Positions 1 to 6,216 of a stretch of DNA of 11,542 nucleotides are shown in pieces (positions within the stretch are counted from its first letter, which is position 1; each line of letters opens with the position of its first letter). This DNA is from a bacterium. GTDB lineage: Bacteria > Eremiobacterota > Eremiobacteria > Baltobacterales > Baltobacteraceae. Location: assembly GCA_021784715.1 (NCBI GenBank), contig JAJYHP010000083.1, positions 1-11,542 on the forward strand. Reading direction: 5' to 3'. The notes under the pieces were generated by a model. That model was not told the DNA's origin and ran no database searches. It was given only the letters and a program-made list of their open reading frames with translations. Position numbers and translations under genes: made by a program.

Positions 1-635
1 AACGGCGTCGGCGGTACGGCGCTCGTCTCGCCGCTCTGTTGCACCATGACGTGCACGTGTCCCCACCCGGCGATATCGCGTTTCCCTTCGAGGCCGCAGG
101 AAAGGTGAAAATCGTGGACGCCGAGCACGAGCGTGAAGCGTTTGCCGACACTCGCGCCGTTGCGCGGCGAGAGAATGGCGACCGAGGGACGCCCGGAACG
201 GCTCGGAGTTGGAAGCGGCTTCGTGCCGACGGGTTGGTACGTAAACGTGACGCTCGTCGGCATACTCGCCAACGCGTGCGCGTCGGTCGCGAGCGCGACG
301 GTGATCGTGTGCCGCCCCGGTGCGAGCCCGCGCCCCGATAGGGCGACCGAGGGCGAGCAGAATGGCCCGACGAGATGGGCCATATCCATGCCGTCGATCA
401 TCACGTGGTAGTGCCCCTCTCCCATCGGCGCATTGGTTTTGCCGATGTTCGTACATTCGAGGCGATAATTGCGAACGGCGACGCGGAGCGGAATCGACGC
501 TCCGCGCACGGTCGCACCTGCGGCCGGTGAAAGTATCGCAATCGATGGTGCGGCCATCATCGAAGCGAGTGCGGGAAGCCCCGCCAGCAGCACTGCGGCA
601 ACCGATGCGGCCGCGACGAGTCGGGATGTTTTCAT
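1..635 (-). CDS. Secreted protein with two DUF4399/Ig-like domains (partial, cut by window edge)
   Basis: The reading frame is open to the left edge, so only the first 211 residues are visible. It starts at the ATG complementary to 633-635, with a weak GGAG about 13 bases upstream. Residues 1-25 form a signal peptide (basic MKTSR, hydrophobic stretch, PALA-S cleavage region). Two similar units follow. Unit 1 (about 30-135) begins PSIAILSPAAGATV and carries GEGHYHVMIDGMDMAHLVG; unit 2 (from about 150) begins PSVAILSPRNGASV and carries GWGHVHVMVQQ. The GxGHxHVM pattern resembles DUF4399-type beta-sandwich domains of exported proteins. The His/Met cluster at residues 75-87 could bind metal, but this is inference. 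It lies 87 bases downstream of the winged-helix regulator gene on the same strand and may share its transcript. Function unknown; fold assignment moderate. Confidence 0.8.
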   Translation of the reverse strand, partial: MKTSRLVAAASVAAVLLAGLPALASMMAAPSIAILSPAAGATVRGASIPLRVAVRNYRLECTNIGKTNAPMGEGHYHVMIDGMDMAHLVGPFCSPSVALSGRGLAPGRHTITVALATDAHALASMPTSVTFTYQPVGTKPLPTPSRSGRPSVAILSPRNGASVGKRFTLVLGVHDFHLSCGLEGKRDIAGWGHVHVMVQQSGETSAVPPTP

Positions 636-660
636 GAGTCCGTTCTCCGAGTTTGGGAAA

Positions 661-711
661 GGAGGGAATGCAGAATGCCCTCCGACCCTACCAGGGCGCG
701 CGCGTGCGCGC
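661..711 (-). other. Cluster of short hairpins between regulator gene and secreted-protein gene
   Basis: Three inverted repeats lie in the 87-base spacer: GCGCGC (696-701) with GCGCGC (706-711); CCCT (686-689) with AGGG (693-696); and GGAGGG (661-666) with CCCTCC (678-683). On the minus transcript the last is followed by TTTCCCAAA. This could be a weak terminator or attenuator between the two minus-strand genes. There is no proper U-run, so the role is uncertain. Confidence 0.35.
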
Positions 712-722
712 GGTGAGCATGC

Positions 723-1010
723 TTACAAGTCGCCGAGAACGGCGCCGAGAATATCGCCGACGAAGCGGTGGCACTCGAGCGGATGGCGGAGCGGGACTCC
801 GCGGTGCACCGTATAGACGTTGCGGCGCCCGTCACGGCCGCGCGAGATCACGCCGGCAGCTTCGAGATCGACGAGAATCTGCGCGACGGCGCGCTCGGTC
901 ACCCCAACCTGTTCGGCGAGGTCGCGGAGCCGCAGTTCGGGGTTCTGGGCGAGAGCAACCGTAACGTGCGCGTGGTTGCTTAAAAAGGTCCACCGAGAAC
1001 GAGCCTCCAT
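723..1010 (-). CDS. Winged helix-turn-helix transcriptional regulator (MarR/HTH_24-like)
   Basis: A 95-residue single-domain DNA-binding protein. The helix-turn-helix covers about residues 27-50 (LRLRDLAEQVGVTERAVAQI), followed by a wing at about 54-69 (ISRGRDGRRNVYTV). The start WTFLSNHAHVTVALAQNP and the end PLRHPLECHRFVGDIL match, from memory, a widespread family of about 100-residue winged-helix regulators usually labelled MarR-like. The start is supported by GGAGGAG six bases before the ATG. There is no ligand-binding domain, and the single Cys (residue 80) is not an obvious metal site. The gene is divergent from icd, so control of icd, itself and perhaps the downstream secreted protein is the natural inference; the dyad at 1069-1092 is the best operator candidate. 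Confidence 0.85.
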   Translation of the reverse strand: MEARSRWTFLSNHAHVTVALAQNPELRLRDLAEQVGVTERAVAQILVDLEAAGVISRGRDGRRNVYTVHRGVPLRHPLECHRFVGDILGAVLGDL

Positions 1011-1039
1011 TTTTTTCTCCTCCGCTGCCGCAGTAGATA

Positions 1040-1068
1040 TTGACCGCCGCCGGGTTACCTGTTATACC
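1040..1068 (+). promoter_or_regulatory. Predicted sigma-70 type promoter of icd
   Basis: TTGACC at 1040-1045 (5 of 6 to the -35 consensus), a 17-base spacer, then TATACC at 1063-1068 (4 of 6 to the -10 consensus). Transcription would start near 1075, about 43 bases before the icd start codon. Confidence 0.6.
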
Positions 1069-1092
1069 ATACATGAACAGTATTTCATGCAT
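1069..1092. promoter_or_regulatory. Near-perfect 24-base dyad, candidate operator for the divergent regulator
   Basis: CATGAA (1072-1077), six-base spacer CAGTAT, TTCATG (1084-1089); the symmetry extends after one mismatch to AT (1069-1070) and AT (1091-1092). It begins right after the predicted -10 box of icd and covers the expected transcription start. This is a position where a dimeric winged-helix repressor would block icd. Binding by the neighbouring regulator is inference. Confidence 0.45.
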
Positions 1093-1102
1093 TTGAGTTC
1101 AC

Positions 1103-1109
1103 AAAGGAG
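1103..1109 (+). promoter_or_regulatory. Ribosome binding site of icd (decides GTG start)
   Basis: AAAGGAG ends eight bases before the GTG at 1118. It supports the non-ATG start; the out-of-frame ATG-initiated readings through this stretch are not coding. Confidence 0.75.
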
Positions 1110-1117
1110 TCCGCCCT

Positions 1118-2584
1118 GTGATTGCAGCCGATACCCTTCCCGAAGCCGCCGTCTCCGTCCCGGTCGCCATCGCCCACGGCGATGGAATCGGCCCCGAGAT
1201 TATGGATGCCACCCTCGCGATCCTCAACGCGGCCGGGGCGAAGATCGAGCCGCGCCCGATCGAGATCGGCGAGCGCGTCTATCGTTCGGGGCTATCGAGC
1301 GGTATCGGCGACGAGGCCCTCGAGACCCTCGGATCGACACGGCTGCTGCTCAAGGCGCCGATCACCACACCGCAAGGCGGCGGGTATAAGAGCCTCAACG
1401 TCACGATTCGCAAAATGTTCGGGCTCTACGCCAACGTTCGCCCGGCGCGCGCGATGGCGCCCTTCGTTCCGACGCTGCACCCCGAGATGGATATCGTCGT
1501 CGTTCGCGAGAACGAAGAGGACGTCTACGGCGGTATCGAGCACCGGCAGACCGACGACGTGACGCAGTGTCTCAAGTTGATCACGCGCAGCGGTACGGAA
1601 CGAATCGTTCGCTACGCATTCGAATACGCTCGCGCCCACCAACGCAAGCGCGTCACCTGTTTTACCAAAGACAACATCATGAAGGTGACCGACGGGCTCT
1701 TCCACCGAGTCTTCACCGAAATCGCCGCCGAGTATCCCGATATCGAAAACGAACATTTCATCGTCGATATCGGTGCCGCTCGTCTCGCGACCAACCCGGA
1801 GCGCTTCGACGTGATCGTCCTACCGAATCTCTACGGCGATATTCTCTCCGACGTCGCCGCCGAACTCTGCGGATCGGTCGGAATGGCCGGCTCGGCGAAC
1901 GTCGGCGACGATATCGCGATGTTCGAAGCGATTCACGGTTCGGCTCCCGATATTGCCGGGCAGGGCATCGCCAATCCCTCGGGCCTCATCAACGCCGCGA
2001 TCATGTTGCTCGGACACATCGGCCAAGGCGCGATCGCGAAGCGCATTCAGGATGGGTGGCTCTGCACGATCGAAGACGGGATTCATACGCGCGATATCTT
2101 CGGAGCGCAGAGCGTCCGTTGCGTCGGCACGAGCGAATTCGCGCAGGCCGTCATCGAGCGGCTCGGGCGCGCGCCGTCGCGGCTCGCCTCGCCCGAGATC
2201 GGCCGCTGCATCGTGCCCGAGGAGAAACGCGAAGCAACCTCCGCCCGCACTATTGAAAAGCGCCGCATCGGCGTCGATATGTTCATCGATTGGAACGACG
2301 GCGCGCCCGCCGAACTTGCGGAGCGATTGCTCGCGATCGACGCCGAGCCGATGCGCCTGACGATGATCACCAATCGCGGCACGCAGGTGTGGCCGCGCGC
2401 GAGTTCGTCGACGCGCTGCGTCGATCACTGGCGCTGCCGCTTTCAGAGCGAGACGCCGGTCGATGGCGGCGCGGTCGCGCGCCTGATGGCCGCAATCGAA
2501 GCGCTCGGGCTCGAAACGATCAAGTGCGAGGGGCTCTACACCTTCGACGGCGTCGCCGGCTACTCGCTCGGGCAGGGACAGTAG
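1118..2584 (+). CDS. icd: Isocitrate dehydrogenase, long (about 490-residue) type, probably NAD-linked
   Basis: 488 residues; oxidative decarboxylation of isocitrate to 2-oxoglutarate in the TCA cycle, cytoplasmic. Visible signatures: HGDGIGPEI (20-28); substrate-binding YKSLNVTIRK with S92, N94, R98, then R108 and R130; VRENEEDVYGGIEHR with Y137; catalytic Lys region CFTKDNIMK (181-189); metal-binding NLYGDILSD with D241 and D245; cofactor loop HGSAPDIAG (273-281). The length and the extra C-terminal region (about 375-488, ending in YTFDGVAGYSLGQG) match the Thermus/Rickettsia-like class rather than the 416-residue E. coli enzyme. At the place where NADP enzymes have Lys-Tyr (HGTAPKY in E. 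coli) this protein has Asp-Ile, which in the family points to NAD; that specificity is inference. It is transcribed away from the winged-helix regulator and converges with mqo. Confidence 0.93.
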   Translation: MIAADTLPEAAVSVPVAIAHGDGIGPEIMDATLAILNAAGAKIEPRPIEIGERVYRSGLSSGIGDEALETLGSTRLLLKAPITTPQGGGYKSLNVTIRKMFGLYANVRPARAMAPFVPTLHPEMDIVVVRENEEDVYGGIEHRQTDDVTQCLKLITRSGTERIVRYAFEYARAHQRKRVTCFTKDNIMKVTDGLFHRVFTEIAAEYPDIENEHFIVDIGAARLATNPERFDVIVLPNLYGDILSDVAAELCGSVGMAGSANVGDDIAMFEAIHGSAPDIAGQGIANPSGLINAAIMLLGHIGQGAIAKRIQDGWLCTIEDGIHTRDIFGAQSVRCVGTSEFAQAVIERLGRAPSRLASPEIGRCIVPEEKREATSARTIEKRRIGVDMFIDWNDGAPAELAERLLAIDAEPMRLTMITNRGTQVWPRASSSTRCVDHWRCRFQSETPVDGGAVARLMAAIEALGLETIKCEGLYTFDGVAGYSLGQGQ

Positions 2585-2595
2585 CCGAGCGCGCG

Positions 2596-2619
2596 CCTCG
2601 CGACTAGATCGTCGCGAGG
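2596..2619. terminator. Hairpin at the icd/mqo convergent junction, candidate two-way terminator
   Basis: A perfect 9-bp stem: CCTCGCGAC (2596-2604) with GTCGCGAGG (2611-2619), loop of six. It overlaps the last codons of mqo. There is no U-tract on either side, so intrinsic termination is uncertain, but the position between convergent stops only 19 bases apart fits. Confidence 0.45.
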
Positions 2620-4094
2620 TGCAGCGCTTGCGCCGTGTCCTTGCGTACGCTCTCGCAGAGCGCGGCATCGTCGGCAATCGAACGGCCGTACGAGGGAATC
2701 ATCTCGGTGAGTTTCGATTTCCACTCATTGACGGAGCCCTTATAGAGCCTATTGATGACGTCGAGCATCACCGCAACGGCGACCGATGCGCCCGGCGAGG
2801 CTCCGAGCACCGCGGCGATCGAACCATCGCCGTCGGAGACGATCTCGGTGCCGAACTGCAATTTCCCACCGAGTTTGGGATCGGGCATGATCACCTGAAC
2901 GCGCTGCCCGGCGACGATAAAATCCCAATCCTTCGGATCGGCCTCGGGGAAATACTCGCGCAGCGATGCGTATTTGCTCGCCTTCGATTTGAGCACCTCG
3001 CCGATTAAATATTTCGTCAGGTCGAAGTTATCGCGCCCTACGGCGAGCATCGATTGGAGATTATCGCTTTTCAGCGAACCGAAGAGATCGCCGTAGGAGC
3101 CGTGCTTGAGGAACTTCGTCGAAAAGCCCGCATAGGGCCCGAAGAGCAGCGAACGTTTGCCGTCGATGAACCGCGTGTCGAGATGCGGCACCGACATCGG
3201 CGGAGCGCCCACCGATGCTTTTCCGTAGACTTTCCCCAAGTGGCGATCGACGACCGCATCGTCGTCGCAGCGTAAGAAAATGCCGCTGACGGGGAAGCCG
3301 CCGAAGCCCTTCCCTTCGCGAATTCCGGAGTGCTGCAGTAACGAAAGCGCGCCGCCGCCGGCGCCCAGAAATACCGTCGTCGTCGGAACGGTACGGGTGG
3401 TGCCGTTCTTCGCATCGCGGACGGTCACGTTCCACGCACCGTCGGAGCTGCGCTTCAGATCGGTCACGCGATGCGCGTAGGAGACGTTCACGCCGGGAAG
3501 GGTTTGCACGTGTGCGAGAAGGCCGCGGGTCAGCGCGCCGTAGTCGACGTCGGTGCCGATCGCCATGCGCGTCGCCGCAACGTGCTGCGAAGGGGAACGC
3601 CCCTCCATAACCAGCGGCATCCAGCGCGCCAATTCGGCGTGATCTTCACTATATTCCATGCCGCGGAAACAGTGGTGCGCGTTCATCGCCTCAAAGCGCT
3701 TGCGCAGGAAGGCGACGTTCTCGTCCCCCCAGACGAAACTGATGTGCGGCACGTCGTGGATGAAGGATTCCGGTTGCCCGAGCGCACCCTTGCGCACCAT
3801 GTAGCCCCAGAATTGCCGCGAGAGATCGTACTGCGTGTTGACGGCGAGCGCCCGCGCGATGCCGACGCTGCCGTCGGCGTTCTGCGGCGTGTAGTTGAGT
3901 TCGCAGAGGGCGGCGTGCCCGGTACCGGCATTATTCCAGGCATCGGTGCTCTCTTGTGCCGCCGAATCGAGGGCTTCGAAGATCTCCACCTGCATATCGG
4001 GGCGCAGCTCTTTGAGCATAGCGGCGAAGGTGGCGCTCATAATACCGGCGCCGACCAGAACGATATCTCTCTGTTTCTCAGGCATAGCCTCCAT
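2604..4094 (-). CDS. mqo: Malate:quinone oxidoreductase (FAD-dependent)
   Basis: 496 residues from the chosen ATG (complement of 4092-4094). It oxidises malate to oxaloacetate at the inner face of the membrane and passes electrons to quinone, replacing or complementing soluble malate dehydrogenase. Evidence: FAD-binding Rossmann start DIVLVGAGIMSATFA (10-24), the Mqo signature WNNAGTGHAALCELNYTP (53-70), GRSPSQHVAATRMAIGTDVDYG, FGGFPVSGIF, SLLFGPYAGFSTKFLK, and the C-terminal FAD segment LGASPGASVAV. The length is normal for Mqo. A second in-frame ATG at 4085 (MPEKQRD) is also possible; GGAGG sits only two bases before it, which is too close, so I prefer 4094. The frame remains open upstream to 4211, but that part is low-complexity Arg/Ala/Pro and not Mqo-like. 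It pairs functionally with icd in the TCA cycle. Confidence 0.94.
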   Translation of the reverse strand: MEAMPEKQRDIVLVGAGIMSATFAAMLKELRPDMQVEIFEALDSAAQESTDAWNNAGTGHAALCELNYTPQNADGSVGIARALAVNTQYDLSRQFWGYMVRKGALGQPESFIHDVPHISFVWGDENVAFLRKRFEAMNAHHCFRGMEYSEDHAELARWMPLVMEGRSPSQHVAATRMAIGTDVDYGALTRGLLAHVQTLPGVNVSYAHRVTDLKRSSDGAWNVTVRDAKNGTTRTVPTTTVFLGAGGGALSLLQHSGIREGKGFGGFPVSGIFLRCDDDAVVDRHLGKVYGKASVGAPPMSVPHLDTRFIDGKRSLLFGPYAGFSTKFLKHGSYGDLFGSLKSDNLQSMLAVGRDNFDLTKYLIGEVLKSKASKYASLREYFPEADPKDWDFIVAGQRVQVIMPDPKLGGKLQFGTEIVSDGDGSIAAVLGASPGASVAVAVMLDVINRLYKGSVNEWKSKLTEMIPSYGRSIADDAALCESVRKDTAQALHLATI

Positions 4095-4154
4095 AGGGTA
4101 CCGCCTGCGCGGGCGCGCCGTTACGGCTTCTTCGGCAGCTGCGGGGGGGAAGCG

Positions 4155-4179
4155 GAGGGCGCTCCCCCGGGGCGCCCTC
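4155..4179. repeat. Strong GC hairpin upstream of mqo
   Basis: GAGGGCGC (4155-4162) pairs with GCGCCCTC (4172-4179) around a nine-base loop TCCCCCGGG. A competing pairing, GGGGGA-type (4144-4150) with TCCCCC (4163-4168), is possible. It would lie in the mqo 5' leader if transcription starts near 4190, so it might affect translation or simply be GC-rich spacer. Confidence 0.35.
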
Positions 4180-4194
4180 GAAGCCCCGGCGCCG

Positions 4195-4239
4195 TCTATA
4201 ACCCCGGTCAATCCCCCGGGGGAATCGACGCGCTAGAAT
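4195..4239. promoter_or_regulatory. Divergent promoter region with central palindrome between mqo and the DUF2249 operon
   Basis: TCCCCCGGGGGA (4212-4223) is a perfect 12-base palindrome. A -10-like TAGAAT (4234-4239, 5 of 6) faces right, ten bases after it. A weaker TATAGA (complement of 4195-4200) faces left, eleven bases away on the other side. The palindrome thus covers the -35 position of both. No -35 consensus is visible, which would fit an activator or repressor site. Promoter assignments are by eye. Confidence 0.4.
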
Positions 4240-4245
4240 GACGAC

Positions 4246-4479
4246 ATGGCAACCCGTACGATCGAACTCGACGTCCGTCCCTTTCACGAACGCGGCGAGG
4301 AGCCGTTTCAAGCAATCATGGATGCCGTTGAGGCGCTCGGCCCCGAGGATGCCTTCCTCCTGGTGAACTCTTTCGAGCCGATTCCGCTCTTCGGCGTCAT
4401 GAAAAAAATGGGATACTCCTATACCGCCGATGAGGTCGGCCCCGAGGAATGGCGGATTCTCTTCACGCGATCGACGTGA
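4246..4479 (+). CDS. DUF2249 domain protein 1
   Basis: 77 residues, a single DUF2249 domain: LDVRPFHERGEEPFQAIMDAV (about 8-28, predicted helix after the first strand), then AFLLVNSFEPIPLFGVMKKMG (36-56) and EEWRILFTR at the end. DUF2249 has a TusA-like fold, and genes for it are known to lie near hemerythrin, NnrS and nitrogen-oxide genes. This copy has no cysteine, so it cannot work as a persulfide carrier like TusA. There is no Shine-Dalgarno before the ATG, and a -10-like TAGAAT ends seven bases before it, suggesting a leaderless message. It is the first gene of the operon; its TGA overlaps the GTG start of the membrane protein. Confidence 0.85.
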   Translation: MATRTIELDVRPFHERGEEPFQAIMDAVEALGPEDAFLLVNSFEPIPLFGVMKKMGYSYTADEVGPEEWRILFTRST

Positions 4480-5684
4480 TCGGCGACCCCTCGTCGCGCA
4501 ACGACCCGCTCGGCAGTGAAGTCGCCCTCGCATTCGCGCTTGCATTCTTTGCCATCGGCTGCGTGCTGGTGGCGATCGGGGGCCCGACGCTCGGAGCGCT
4601 CCATGCGTTCGCGGCGTTCGTCGTCATCGCTGCGATTGCGGCCCTGAACCAACTGCTCCCCGTCCTCACGCACGCGCCGAACGCGCGGGCGGGAATCGTT
4701 CTCGCTATCGCCTCCGCATTCGCCGTCGGTTTTATGCTGCTCGTCGCCGGTTTTTACGGACTGCCGAGCTTTGGCGCCGCGGCAATCGTTCTCGGTTGTA
4801 GCGCGACGCTCTGGGTGGGATGGACGATGCTTCGTCTCTTTCGCGGACGCGACGAGCGGCGAACGCGCGCCTTGGTCTTTTTCGCACTCGCGGCCTTTCT
4901 CGCAGCGGCGGGAATTGGAGCGGCGATGGCCGGAGCGCTCGGCAATCTCTGGGCACTTCCCCTCTCGGCGCTCGCCCCGGTGCACGCGTTGCTCGCCATC
5001 GGCGGGTTCGCGAGCATTCTCATCGTGACGATCTCCTATCGTTTCGTTCCGATGTTCGCGGTCGCGCACGCCAACGCGTATGGATCGTGGGGGGCGGCGT
5101 GGATCGTCGCGCTCGGCATCCTCGTCGCCGCCGCCTCGATCGGAGGATTTCCCATCGGCGCGCGCATCGGCTTTCTCGCCGCAATTGCGGCGTGCGTCGC
5201 GATCGCCATCGCTCACCTCAAAACGCTCTCCTCGCGACTGCGCGCGCGTCTCGATATCAGCCTTCGCTACGGCGAGGCCGCATGGGCGTTGGGAGTGCTC
5301 GCCGCGGCGGCGGCGCTCGCCGGAACGTGGGAGCCGCGCGCGTTTCCCGCCGCGATCGTTCTCGCGATCCTCGGTTGGGTATCGATGACGATTCTCGGCT
5401 ACTCGTACAAAATCGTCGGCTTTCTCACCTGGCAGAGCGCCAAGGCGCGCATGCCGGCCGCGCGGCTCCCCGCTCTTGGAAACGCCGTCGATCTCCCGCT
5501 CGCCCACGCGGCGTTCGGGCTGATGACGGTCGGCGCACTCGTCGCCGCTGCGTGCACGTTCGCCGAATCGTCGTTCGCGCGCGTGGGCTACGATATCTAC
5601 GCGCTCGGGGGCATCGCGGCGGTCGTTGCGATCGCGCGGCTCGCCGCACGCTATCTCTTTGCATCGGAGGGCGCGCGTGGATAA
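4476..5684 (+). CDS. Polytopic membrane protein, NnrS / haem-copper oxidase subunit I-like
   Basis: 402 residues if it starts at the GTG at 4476, which overlaps the DUF2249 stop as GTGA. An in-frame ATG at 4449 would add nine residues but lies deep in the upstream gene and has no well-spaced ribosome site. About 12 hydrophobic segments are visible between residues 15 and 395, separated by short Arg-rich loops such as RLFRGRDERRTR. Possible haem or metal ligands at helix ends are H43 (GALHAF), H66 (LPVLTHAP), H170 (APVHALL), H198 (FAVAHANA) and H344 (LPLAHAAF). The stretch ISYRFVPMFAVAH is reminiscent of NnrS and of cbb3-oxidase-like subunit I relatives. NnrS proteins are haem/copper membrane proteins linked to nitric oxide stress. 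I am confident of the membrane topology class, less so of the family. Confidence 0.75.
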   Translation: MIGDPSSRNDPLGSEVALAFALAFFAIGCVLVAIGGPTLGALHAFAAFVVIAAIAALNQLLPVLTHAPNARAGIVLAIASAFAVGFMLLVAGFYGLPSFGAAAIVLGCSATLWVGWTMLRLFRGRDERRTRALVFFALAAFLAAAGIGAAMAGALGNLWALPLSALAPVHALLAIGGFASILIVTISYRFVPMFAVAHANAYGSWGAAWIVALGILVAAASIGGFPIGARIGFLAAIAACVAIAIAHLKTLSSRLRARLDISLRYGEAAWALGVLAAAAALAGTWEPRAFPAAIVLAILGWVSMTILGYSYKIVGFLTWQSAKARMPAARLPALGNAVDLPLAHAAFGLMTVGALVAAACTFAESSFARVGYDIYALGGIAAVVAIARLAARYLFASEGARG

Positions 5685-5907
5685 CCAGAAACGCGTCGTA
5701 CGTCTCGACAACCGTGGGCTCGCCCCGCCCGAACCGATGATGCGCATCCTCGAGACGATCGAGGATTTCGGCCGCGACGCGATACTCGTCGCAAATATGG
5801 ACCGCGAACCGATCTTTCTCTTCGCCGAACTCCACGATCGCGGCTTTGCCTACAGCTGCGATCCCGAGATCGGCGGAGGCTATCTGCTGAAAGTGTACCG
5901 AGAATGA
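5677..5907 (+). CDS. DUF2249-like protein 2
   Basis: 76 residues from GTG at 5677, preceded at five bases by GGAGGG. The start overlaps the end of the membrane-protein gene by eight bases, consistent with coupling; longer in-frame starts upstream would extend further into that gene and are unlikely. The pattern RLDNRGLAPPEPMMRILETI, then AILVANMDREPIFLFAELHDRGF and a closing GGGYLLKVYRE follows the DUF2249 layout (LD-R-L-P-P-P, helix, N-D-P-L, final strand). It is more divergent than the other two copies and has one Cys (YSCDPE), not in a CPxP motif. Its stop overlaps the next start as ATGA. Confidence 0.8.
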   Translation: MDNQKRVVRLDNRGLAPPEPMMRILETIEDFGRDAILVANMDREPIFLFAELHDRGFAYSCDPEIGGGYLLKVYRE

Positions 5908-6209
5908 ATGAAGAGCTTCGGCGAAGCGTCGAGTCGGCGCTCGCCACCGTCAACGACCCCGAACTCGGGATCGACATCGTTTCATTGGGGCTCATTTATG
6001 AAATCGAAGCCGACCACAAAGGCGTGGTGACGATTCTGATGACGATGACTACCCCGGGTTGTCCGATGCACGAGACGATCGTCGCCGACGTCGAGCGCAC
6101 GATCCGCGCGCTTCCGGAGGTCACCGATCTCCACGTCACCGTCACGTTCTCACCGGAATGGACGCCGGAACGCCTCAAGCCACAAGCGCGCTTTCTCTTA
6201 GGGAGATGA
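5904..6209 (+). CDS. MIP18/PaaD-type (DUF59) iron-sulfur cluster assembly factor
   Basis: 101 residues. Family marks: VNDPELGIDIVSLGLIYEIE (16-35), the MTTPGCPMHE motif with the conserved Cys53 (48-57), VERTIRALPEV and the ending VTFSPEWTPERLK with W86. Proteins of this family (SufT, PaaD, human MIP18) help load Fe-S clusters into target proteins. It starts with ATGA overlapping the preceding stop, so it is very probably translated with the DUF2249-like protein. In this setting a client could be the membrane protein or a partner of the selenoprotein; that is inference. Confidence 0.9.
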   Translation: MNEELRRSVESALATVNDPELGIDIVSLGLIYEIEADHKGVVTILMTMTTPGCPMHETIVADVERTIRALPEVTDLHVTVTFSPEWTPERLKPQARFLLGR

Positions 6210-6216
6210 ACGACCG

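Noticed and set aside
1820..2677. Minus-strand open frame of 285 residues under icd.
   Set aside because: Arg/Ala-rich shadow of the well-supported icd gene.
4095..4211. N-terminal extension of mqo to 4211.
   Set aside because: The added 39 residues are low-complexity Arg/Ala/Pro from a GC hairpin region and have no counterpart in Mqo proteins.
3471..4241. Plus-strand open frame of 256 residues opposite mqo.
   Set aside because: No recognisable motif and it lies opposite the conserved FAD domain of mqo.
4419..5747. Long minus-strand open frame (442 residues) opposite the membrane-protein gene.
   Set aside because: Composition is almost all Arg, Asp, Glu and Gly with no domain; it is a GC-rich antisense shadow of a clear 12-segment membrane protein.
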